Origin: Gp6-AA40 sp035263125 | GTDB lineage: Bacteria; Acidobacteriota; Vicinamibacteria; Vicinamibacterales; UBA2999 | Direction of reading: 5' to 3' | Assembly (NCBI GenBank): GCA_035263125.1 | Contig: DATFRP010000219.1 | Location: 1 to 64,000 of the forward strand | Length of the DNA stretch: 64,000 nt | In this document: positions 57,836-64,000 of the stretch, piece after piece | How the letters are laid out: the number at the start of each line of letters is the position of its first letter | Position numbering within the stretch: the stretch's first letter is position 1 | Notes under the pieces: generated by a model | Told to the model about the DNA's origin: nothing | What the model saw: only the letters and a program-made list of their open reading frames with translations | The model's database searches: none | Position numbers and translations under genes: made by a program

Positions 57836-58335
57836 TCGGAAACGGAGAGGACGGAGCCTCCTCCGTTCACGTACTCGCCCGAGCCCCAGCGCAGTACCTC
57901 TAGTCGAACCCGTGTGCGCCCCCTCCGCAGAAACCCAAGCTTCCGTGCCGCCCCCCACGACAGATCGATCACGACCCCCTCGCCACGCGGGCCGTCAGCC
58001 GGCCCCCGATCCACCACACGCACTTCGATCTGTCGCTTGTTGGCGAGATTTGTAACCCGAACGACGGTTCCGAACGGATACGTGGGGTGGGCAGCGACCA
58101 ACGCGGTCTGGTCAAAGGTGAGGCCGCTGGCGGTCTGTTTTCCGTGGAAACCGGGCCCATAATAGGACGCCAGACCATGCCGGACTTCGAGAACCGGCGT
58201 TTTCACCGTGTCGGAAGTGGGCAGCATCGATCGGGCCGCACATGCAGAAATGATGAGAACCGGCACCAGCTTCGCCCCGGCGCGGACGATCGGCCTGCGA
58301 TGCCTGGCACTCCTACGGTGCCGTTTCGCGCACAT
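57739..58335 (-). CDS. RlpA-like (double-psi beta-barrel) lipoprotein
   Basis: 198 residues from ATG 58335. Signal peptide with lipobox (LVPVLIISACAAR, Cys near residue 32). The DPBB domain reads GLASYYGPGFHGKQTASGLTFDQTALVAAHPTYPFGTVVRVTNLANKR, EVRVVDRGP and GVVIDLSWGAARKLGF. RlpA-type enzymes cleave naked glycan strands at septa; the Asp of VVDRGP is present. The last 40 residues (from GGGSVLSVSD) derive from an ACGGAG repeat and from antisense of the neighbour gene, so the original C-terminus was probably at about 57865. Confidence 0.82.
   Translation of the reverse strand: MCAKRHRRSARHRRPIVRAGAKLVPVLIISACAARSMLPTSDTVKTPVLEVRHGLASYYGPGFHGKQTASGLTFDQTALVAAHPTYPFGTVVRVTNLANKRQIEVRVVDRGPADGPRGEGVVIDLSWGAARKLGFLRRGRTRVRLEVLRWGSGEYVNGGGSVLSVSDYCEAAPMTTSFAPCVTTTSVVPRPGASGTRA
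57840..57868. repeat. Short ACGGAG inverted repeat (family B) in convergent overlap
   Basis: GGAAACGGAGAGGACGGAG is followed by CCTCCTCCGTTCACG: a small palindromic version of the element at 11797 and 42529. It lies directly after the stop of 56663-57835 and within the RlpA-like frame. Confidence 0.65.
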
Positions 58336-58442
58336 GGGTATCGGGCGCACGCAACGACCTCGCCACCGTGCACATGCGGGAAGAAATGAGGTCGGGCCTC
58401 AGGGCCCAGGGCTCTAGGAATCAGGGACCCTCGAGCCGGACA

Positions 58443-59420
58443 CTACGCGCCGGTGAGAAGACGGTCCTCCCAGGAGAAATCGAGGCGCGGCCGCTGCTGT
58501 TGCTGATACCAGCGATAGGTCTCGCGCAAGCCGTCCTCGAGCGGCGTGAGATCGAGACCGAGCTCCGAGCGTGCTCGATCGTTGCGGGCCACGGTCAAGG
58601 GAACATCAAGATACACGCCAAAGTAGAGCGGCTGCGCGAACAGCTGCCCACCGGCCTGCTCGATCTGTGCACGTGGGACGCGGACGATGCTGGCTCGCTT
58701 TCCAGCGACCTGAGCCAGCAACTGCAGGTACTCGATCTGCGTAACGGGCGGATAGCCGGCAAGATTGTACGCCCGCCCGATCGCCCTGGGCTCGTCGCCC
58801 GCAAGCATGGCTGCGCGCGCGACATCCCGAACGTGGACCCACTGCATCCTCCGAGAGCCATCCTCGGGTACGACGATCGGCCGGCCGGCAAGCAGGCGAT
58901 CCCAGAAGAACGCTTCGCGATCGAACGCGTTGTACGGCCCGTAGATGAACGTCGGCCGCAGCGTGGCCACAGGAACGCCTTTGTAGAGGTGCAGGTCGAA
59001 CAGCGCCCGTTCGCTCTCCGCTTTTTGAGCAGCGTAGCCATTTGGATAATCGGCGGCCACGAGTGGACCACCCTCGTCACACTCGCCCTCGGCGCCGTAG
59101 ACGGCGACGCTGGACGTGAAGACATAACGACGCAGACGTTCGGACGCCACAGCGATCGCGGCGGCACTCACCTGCTCGGCACTCGTACCGCGCTGCCAGT
59201 CGTAGACGTTGTCATAGACAACGTCGAATCGGCTGTCCTTCAATGCCGCTCGCACGGCCGCCACATCGTTGCGGTCGCACTGCAGTTCTGCAACGCGGCT
59301 GCCGAACGGCGTGCCGCTGCCGCGATGCATGATCACGACCTCATCTCCACGCACGAGCAGCTGCTCGACGAGCGAACGGCCGATGAAGAGTGTCCCTCCG
59401 ATGACGAGTGCGCGTGCCAT
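58443..59420 (-). CDS. NAD-dependent epimerase/dehydratase (extended SDR)
   Basis: 325 residues. Rossmann motif ALVIGGTLFIGRSLVEQLL, then YVFTSSVAVYG and catalytic Tyr in NGYAAQKAESERAL (YxxxK), RPTFIYGPYNAFDRE and WVHVRDVARAAML. It resembles the CSP41/nucleoside-diphosphate-sugar epimerase type. Cofactor NAD(P) expected, substrate unknown. Its stop TAG (58443-58445) lies inside a half copy of the CCGGACACTACG repeat. Confidence 0.9.
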   Translation of the reverse strand: MARALVIGGTLFIGRSLVEQLLVRGDEVVIMHRGSGTPFGSRVAELQCDRNDVAAVRAALKDSRFDVVYDNVYDWQRGTSAEQVSAAAIAVASERLRRYVFTSSVAVYGAEGECDEGGPLVAADYPNGYAAQKAESERALFDLHLYKGVPVATLRPTFIYGPYNAFDREAFFWDRLLAGRPIVVPEDGSRRMQWVHVRDVARAAMLAGDEPRAIGRAYNLAGYPPVTQIEYLQLLAQVAGKRASIVRVPRAQIEQAGGQLFAQPLYFGVYLDVPLTVARNDRARSELGLDLTPLEDGLRETYRWYQQQQRPRLDFSWEDRLLTGA

Positions 59421-59467
59421 GAGTCCTCCATCGAGACGGAAGCGGCGCTACGGACTCCAGAAAAATG

Positions 59468-60526
59468 TCAGCGCAGCGGCGCGGTCGTGAGCGGGACACC
59501 GAGCGCATTATGCGCCTTGCTGTCGGCCACGCGTGGAGTGAACCAGTGTGGATACGGAACACTCGGCGTGGTCGCAGAATCGAGCCGGGCCAGTTCCTCA
59601 GCGTCGAGCGTCACGCCGATCGCGTTGAGGTTGTCGTCGAGCTGTGACACACGCGACGCACCGACGAGAATCGACGACACCGCAGGTCGTGTGAGGAGCC
59701 ACGCGAGCGCGATTTGCGCCGGCGAGGCCCCCCGCTTCTCGGCGATCGATTGCAGAAGATCGATCAACTGATACCCGCGTTCCCGATCGTAGGGAAGGAA
59801 GTCGAATCCCCCGAGCCGGTCGCCCGCCTCCCCCTTCGGCCTGCTGCGCGTGTATTTGCCGCTGAGAAATCCTCCGGCCAGCGGGCTCCACACCATCACG
59901 CCAACACCCGAATCGGTGCAGAGCGGCGCGATCTCATGCTCGAGATCACGTCCGACCAGCGAGTAGTACATCTCGGCGGCGCGGAACTGCGTCCATCCGC
60001 GTGCGCGTTGAATGCCGATGGCCTTGGCGGCCATCCACGCCGGCCAGTTCGAGAAGCCGACGTATCGCACCTTCCCTTGGCGCACGAGGTCCTCGAGCGC
60101 TTCGATCGTCTCTTCGACCGGCGTGAGGGTGTCGACTTTGTGCACCAGGTAGACGTCGATGTAGTCGGTGCCGAGACGGGTCAGGCTGCCCTCGGCCGCA
60201 GCCAGAATGTGCCGCCGCGAAAGGCCGCTTTCGATGAGCGACGGCCCCATACGGTTGCCGACCTTGGTCGCGATCACGACCTCTTTGCGCTTCGCGCCGA
60301 GCGTCTTGCCGAGGATTCGCTCGGACTCGCCGCCCGCGTACACGTCGGCCGAGTTGAAGAAGTTGATACCGGCATCGAGGGCGCGCCCCACGAGCGCGTC
60401 CGCGCCCTCCTGACGGACTTTGTACACTGACGCAAACGTCGGGTTGGCCGCTGACCCGAACGTCATGCTGCCAAAGGCCAGACGCGACACGATCAGACCT
60501 GTCTCACCGAGACGCGAGTACTGCAT
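59468..60526 (-). CDS. Aldo/keto reductase
   Basis: 352 residues from MQYSRLGETGLIVSRLAFGSMTFG. Catalytic D-Y-K-H set: GINFFNSADVYAGGESERILG (Asp, Tyr), VVIATKVG (Lys) and VDVYLVHKVD (His). NADPH-site motifs TEGTVSS-like ARLDS. Family AKR (YajO/IolS-like). Substrate unknown. An upstream start would add 18 non-conserved residues. Confidence 0.92.
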   Translation of the reverse strand: MQYSRLGETGLIVSRLAFGSMTFGSAANPTFASVYKVRQEGADALVGRALDAGINFFNSADVYAGGESERILGKTLGAKRKEVVIATKVGNRMGPSLIESGLSRRHILAAAEGSLTRLGTDYIDVYLVHKVDTLTPVEETIEALEDLVRQGKVRYVGFSNWPAWMAAKAIGIQRARGWTQFRAAEMYYSLVGRDLEHEIAPLCTDSGVGVMVWSPLAGGFLSGKYTRSRPKGEAGDRLGGFDFLPYDRERGYQLIDLLQSIAEKRGASPAQIALAWLLTRPAVSSILVGASRVSQLDDNLNAIGVTLDAEELARLDSATTPSVPYPHWFTPRVADSKAHNALGVPLTTAPLR

Positions 60527-60663
60527 CCGTCGATGATCGCACGAAACGATCCGGTCACCAGAGGTCACCGGACCATTCATGACCAGGCCTATGCGAGTTC
60601 ACCGTAGACCGAAGCACGAGGCCTCACTGCCTCGGTGCCCCGGTGGGTGGTCACGGCGCGCTT

Positions 60664-60984
60664 CTACCAGCGCGACTCGCGGCGCTGACGACCGAAGCCA
60701 CCACCGCTGCGACCGCCGCCACCATTGCCACGCGGCGCCATCGGCCTTGCCTCGTTGACCGTGAGGTTCCGACCGCCGTACTGATGCTTGTCGAGCTCGC
60801 TGATCGCGCGTTGCGCGCCCTCAGCGTCGCTCATCTCGACGAACGCAAATCCGCGCGCCTGGCCGGTCGCGCGGTCACGAACGATGTTGATGGCGGCCAC
60901 CGGTCCGGCCGACTCGAACAACGTCTGAAGATCGGACTCGGTGGTCTCGTACGGCAGGTTGCCGACGTAAAGCTTTGTGCTCAT
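60664..60984 (-). CDS. Glycine-rich RRM RNA-binding protein
   Basis: 106 residues. RRM: LYVGNLPYETTESDLQTLFESAG (RNP2), ARGFAFVEMSDAEGAQRAI (RNP1), then a Gly/Arg-rich tail (GNGGGGRSGGGFGRQRRESRW). An AGGAG site lies 7 bases before the ATG. A single RRM plus RGG-like tail is typical of bacterial cold-shock RNA-binding proteins. The 261-base upstream region has a GGTAAAGAGATCTTACC dyad at 61119-61135 and is the probable promoter region. Confidence 0.93.
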   Translation of the reverse strand: MSTKLYVGNLPYETTESDLQTLFESAGPVAAINIVRDRATGQARGFAFVEMSDAEGAQRAISELDKHQYGGRNLTVNEARPMAPRGNGGGGRSGGGFGRQRRESRW

Positions 60985-61118
60985 GCACTACTCCTGCATC
61001 TTGGAAGGATGCGATCAATCTGAACGCAGGCTCGAGCGGAATGCCCGACGACGAAACGCAGGAGAGACGAGGGAGAGGCTCGGATCTGATGCGGAAGCCC
61101 TGAACGCAGCGGTCAGAA

Positions 61119-61135
61119 GGTAAAGAGATCTTACC
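61119..61135. repeat. Small dyad GGTAA-N7-TTACC upstream of the RRM gene
   Basis: Five-base arms with an AGAGATC centre in the leader region of the RRM gene. Could be an operator or part of an RNA leader; a single short dyad is weak evidence. Confidence 0.3.
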
Positions 61136-61245
61136 ATCTGCGGCGGTCAGGGCCCAGCGCGACACTACGATCGTTGTCGCCGGTCATGCGGGCACACCTG
61201 CAACCATCGCTCAGAAAGATTACAGTCAGCCAATCAGGAGGCCAC

Positions 61246-62424
61246 GTGACGCACGCGATCCCGGTTCTCGACCAGGACATCTTCAGCGCCGAATCGGTCC
61301 GCCACGCGCGGGCTGTGGACGATCGTGTTCGCGAGCTCGCGCCAGTTGTCCGCCTCGGTCATGAGGATATCGTGGTCATCGGGCGTTTCAGTCATGTCTC
61401 CGCCGCTCTGTCTGACTGGCGATCGTTCTCGAGTCGATCGCGGCCCTGGCACGATCCCGCCTCGGTCAGACCCGAGATCCTTCTCACCGACGATCCGCCT
61501 CGTCATACCGAGGTGCGCGTCGTGATCGCCAATGCGCTGTCACCGAAGGCGCTCAACCGCATGGCACAGGCGTTCGCGAAGGAAGCCGAGCTCGTCGTCG
61601 AACGCGTACTCGGTGTCGATGGCGAGCTCGACGCCGTCTCCACTATCTGCCGGCCGTTCGTCTACACGGTGCTGCCCGATCTGCTGGGACTGCCTGTGCC
61701 CGGTCGCGAACACATGGAAGCGTTCGGCCACATGGTGTGGGCGACGATGGGCCCGATGAACGAGCTGTTCAACGAGGCGATGGTGGGCAGCGAGCCGGTG
61801 CTGGCGTGGGTCGAAGAATGCTGCAACAGAGAGAACCTGGATCCCGACGGGCTCGGGATGGCGATGTTCAACGCAGCCGATCGCGGTGAGATCACACATG
61901 CCGAGGCCAAGCTGCTGGTGCAGATCCTGCTCTCGGCGGCGGCCGACACCACGGTCATGACGCTCGGCACCGCGATTCGCGCCTTCTGTGAGTTCCCCGA
62001 CCAGTATCAGACGTTGAGGCAGAACCCGACGATGACGCGGACTGCGTTCGACGAGAGCCTCAGGTGGGATTCACCGTCGCGAATGGCGGGACGCATCACG
62101 ACACGCGATGTCGAGGTCGACGGGTACGTGATTCCCGCTGGCACCCGCTGCGGCTTGCTGTTCGCGGCCGCCAACCGCGACCCGCGCAAGTGGGCCGATC
62201 CTGATCGATTCGACATCGGCCGCGACCTTCGCGGCCAGGTCGGCTGGGGCGCAGGTGTGCACATGTGCGTGGGCAGAACGCTCGCGCAGCTCGAAGCCGA
62301 CGCGATGCTCGGCGCGATGCTGCCGAAGATTCAGCGATTCGAAGCGGCGGGAGATCCGGAGCCGTGGATGACCACGATTGGACATGGACCCGTCAGGCTG
62401 CCTGTACGCGCAGTCGCCGCCTGA
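61246..62424 (+). CDS. Cytochrome P450
   Basis: 392 residues from GTG with AGGAGG at 61237-61242. All P450 hallmarks: I-helix AAADTT (residues 231-236), ExxR in ESLR (E270, R273), and haem-ligand loop GWGAGVHMCVG with C341. The Phe normally found seven residues before Cys is Trp here. Lacks a membrane anchor, so soluble and dependent on a separate ferredoxin system, which is not encoded in the window. The substrate cannot be predicted; CYP199/197-like aromatics are one possibility. Confidence 0.92.
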   Translation: MTHAIPVLDQDIFSAESVRHARAVDDRVRELAPVVRLGHEDIVVIGRFSHVSAALSDWRSFSSRSRPWHDPASVRPEILLTDDPPRHTEVRVVIANALSPKALNRMAQAFAKEAELVVERVLGVDGELDAVSTICRPFVYTVLPDLLGLPVPGREHMEAFGHMVWATMGPMNELFNEAMVGSEPVLAWVEECCNRENLDPDGLGMAMFNAADRGEITHAEAKLLVQILLSAAADTTVMTLGTAIRAFCEFPDQYQTLRQNPTMTRTAFDESLRWDSPSRMAGRITTRDVEVDGYVIPAGTRCGLLFAAANRDPRKWADPDRFDIGRDLRGQVGWGAGVHMCVGRTLAQLEADAMLGAMLPKIQRFEAAGDPEPWMTTIGHGPVRLPVRAVAA

Positions 62425-62522
62425 CGCACCGGTAGATGTCGTGTCCGGCTTTCCTGGGCACCGTAGCCGCCACGCGCGAAGGTGCCAGCCGGACCGGTTA
62501 ACGTAGTGTGCCGACAAACGGA

Positions 62523-62550
62523 AGTCCGGCTAAAGCCGGACACTACGTAC
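62523..62550. repeat. Family C palindrome before the amidase gene
   Basis: AGTCCGGCTAAAGCCGGACACTACGTAC: arms GTCCGGCT / AGCCGGAC plus the CACTACGTAC tail, matching 56552-56577. It lies 10 bases upstream of the amidase start, near where a ribosome site would be. Confidence 0.8.
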
Positions 62551-62560
62551 GAGAGGGGTC

Positions 62561-64000
62561 ATGAGCGATCGACGTCAGTTTCTGAGATCCGGCTCACTCG
62601 CGCTTGCAGCCGCGTTTGCGAGCTGCCGCCGCGGCCAACAACAGACTGGCGGTTCTTCGCCAGCGACGCCGTCCACCGCAGGGGCGCCGCCAGCGTTCAA
62701 CACCGGCCCTGCGATCGGACCGCCGGTCACGCCCGAGACGTTTGCCGAAGCTGGAAAGCTCGCGCAATTCGAGACGACCGATGCCGAGCGTCGCATCGCG
62801 GCGGGCAGCTGGCGCACGTCGATGGCACCGCTGCTCGAACGGCGCATCGGTCCGCGGAAAGTTACGCTCGATCCGACGATCGCGCCCGCGACGCAGTGGA
62901 GCCCGTGGCTGATCGACGCACGTGCGTCGACTGCACCGGCGAACGCTCGCGATCGATTCGTGCGGACGCCCGCCGATCCAGGCCCGCTGCCCGCATCGGA
63001 CACCGACATCGCCTATGCGCCGGTGCACCGGCTCTCGCGCTGGATCGAAACGAAGAAGCTCACGTCAGAGCGGCTGACGAACATCTACCTCGATCGCATT
63101 CAGCGCTACGACGGCAGGCTTCGGTCGGTGATCACCATCACACGCGACGCGGCGCTCGCACAGGCGAAACGGGCCGACTCGGAGATCGCTGCCGGGAAAT
63201 ATCGTGGACCGCTGCACGGGATTCCCTACGGCGTGAAGGACCTGCTCGACACCGCCGGGATTCCGACGACCTACGGCGCCGAGCCGTTTCGCACTCGCAT
63301 CCCATCAGCCGACTCCGTCGTCGTGGCACGACTCCGTGATGCCGGAGCAGTGCTGATCGCGAAACTGAGCATGGGAGCATTGGCGCTCAACGACATCTGG
63401 TTCGGCGGCGAGACGATGAACCCGTGGCTGCCGGAGGAAGGGTCGTCAGGATCGAGCGCGGGCCCGGGTGCTGCCACCGCCGCGGCGCTTGTGGCGTTCT
63501 CGATCGGGAGTGAAACGGAAGGCAGCATCGTCAGTCCGTCGATGCGGTGCGGGCTCACGGGATTGCGTCCCACGTACGGGCGCGTCCCGCGAACGGGGGC
63601 GATGACGCTCTGCTGGTCGCTCGACAAGCTCGGGCCGATGACACGAAGCGTCGAAGACGCGATGCTCGTACTGCAGGCGATCAGCGGGCCGGACGCGGGC
63701 GACGTGGCGAGCATTGCGCGCCCACTCGACTTCGATGCAGGCGCCGGCGTGAAAGGACTGCGCGTCGGGTACTTCCCCGCGTGGATGAAGGCGAACCCCG
63801 CGACCGACGTCGATCGCGCCGCGCTCGAGACGATCAAGAAGACGGGCATGGTGCTGCAGGAAGTCACGCTGCCGGACTGGCCGTACGATTCGCTCAACGT
63901 CATCCTGTTCGCGGAATCAGCCGCTGCATTCGAGGAACTGACATTGAGCGGCCAGGACGATCAGCTGAAAGTCCAGGTGCCCGACGCGTGGCCCAACCTG
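62561..64000 (+). CDS. Tat-exported amidase-signature hydrolase (partial, runs off right edge)
   Basis: 480 residues with no stop before the window end. The start ATG has GAGAGGGG just ahead. A Tat-type signal (SDRRQFLRSGSLALAAAF) is followed by a lipobox-like FASC (Cys22). Amidase signature: catalytic K226 (YGVKDLLDTAG), GSSGSSAGPG (294-303) with the cis-Ser, and Ser322 in ETEGSIVSPS, completing the Ser-cisSer-Lys triad. It hydrolyses amides; substrate unknown. The intact N-terminal half (about 150 residues) is unassigned. Confidence 0.9.
   Translation, partial: MSDRRQFLRSGSLALAAAFASCRRGQQQTGGSSPATPSTAGAPPAFNTGPAIGPPVTPETFAEAGKLAQFETTDAERRIAAGSWRTSMAPLLERRIGPRKVTLDPTIAPATQWSPWLIDARASTAPANARDRFVRTPADPGPLPASDTDIAYAPVHRLSRWIETKKLTSERLTNIYLDRIQRYDGRLRSVITITRDAALAQAKRADSEIAAGKYRGPLHGIPYGVKDLLDTAGIPTTYGAEPFRTRIPSADSVVVARLRDAGAVLIAKLSMGALALNDIWFGGETMNPWLPEEGSSGSSAGPGAATAAALVAFSIGSETEGSIVSPSMRCGLTGLRPTYGRVPRTGAMTLCWSLDKLGPMTRSVEDAMLVLQAISGPDAGDVASIARPLDFDAGAGVKGLRVGYFPAWMKANPATDVDRAALETIKKTGMVLQEVTLPDWPYDSLNVILFAESAAAFEELTLSGQDDQLKVQVPDAWPNL

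Noticed and set aside
1..64000. tRNA, rRNA, transposase, phage or plasmid-replication genes
   Set aside because: None could be recognised on either strand; the window reads as chromosomal.

Overview
The window is GC-rich and gene-dense, with little intergenic space apart from short repeats. The protein content points to a soil or sediment member of Acidobacteriota, most likely a Vicinamibacteria-like lineage: DUF6152 and related secreted acidobacterial families, four DinB-fold proteins, a secreted PD40 propeller, a carboxypeptidase-regulatory plus TonB-dependent receptor, an S46 peptidase, and purine-rich intergenic inverted repeats. The lineage call is an inference from gene families; there is no rRNA gene here. 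I see no tRNA, rRNA, CRISPR array, transposase, integrase or phage gene.

Layout. 0-6.4 kb: a one-carbon/methionine block on the minus strand (MidA-like methyltransferase, core-MetE, MetF fused to a MetV-like domain, formate-THF ligase). 6.5-14.6 kb: small secreted proteins, including DUF6152 proteins and four-locus relatives of a secreted 'WW(E/N)GDTLV' family. 14.6-20.5 kb: beta-carbonic anhydrase coupled to a subclass-B3-like metallo-beta-lactamase, a methyltransferase, a C-terminal-haem c-type protein, a phosphoesterase and acetyltransferase. 20.5-29.2 kb: small enzymes and regulators, including an HxlR-led three-gene overlapping operon, LspA, a BAAT-like hydrolase and a lipoprotein cyclophilin. 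29.4-42.5 kb: S46 peptidase, an exported copper-radical oxidase paired with a Tat-exported aminotransferase, a BlaI/M56 regulatory pair with a clear operator, and an ECF sigma factor with a small membrane partner. 42.8-48.7 kb: STAS-DUF4956, phosphate-selective-type porin, CotH and a TonB receptor. 48.9-56.2 kb: phosphoesterase, DUF3300, and a two-gene FtsZ/tubulin-like GTPase plus LysM-like membrane protein system. 56.6-64 kb: secreted Ig-like protein, RlpA-like lipoprotein, epimerase, aldo/keto reductase, RRM protein, P450, and a Tat-exported amidase running off the right edge.

The most interesting system is the FtsZ-like GTPase (50776-52533), overlapped by a membrane protein with an external LysM-like domain and a cytoplasmic tail (52515-53537). 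It looks like a membrane/cell-wall remodelling module distinct from canonical division FtsZ, with an altered T7 loop and a 14-residue repeat linker. Also notable are the oxidase/aminotransferase pair, the STAS-DUF4956/porin/CotH cluster lacking a visible VTC polymerase, the M56-SecD-like-TonB fusion under a dyad operator, a dense inverted-repeat cluster at 40.7-41.2 kb, and several families of short intergenic hairpin repeats, some of which supply stop codons or extend reading frames.

Limits: all family assignments are from reading motifs by eye. Start codons were chosen from signal peptides, ribosome-binding sites and neighbour spacing and are uncertain where stated.
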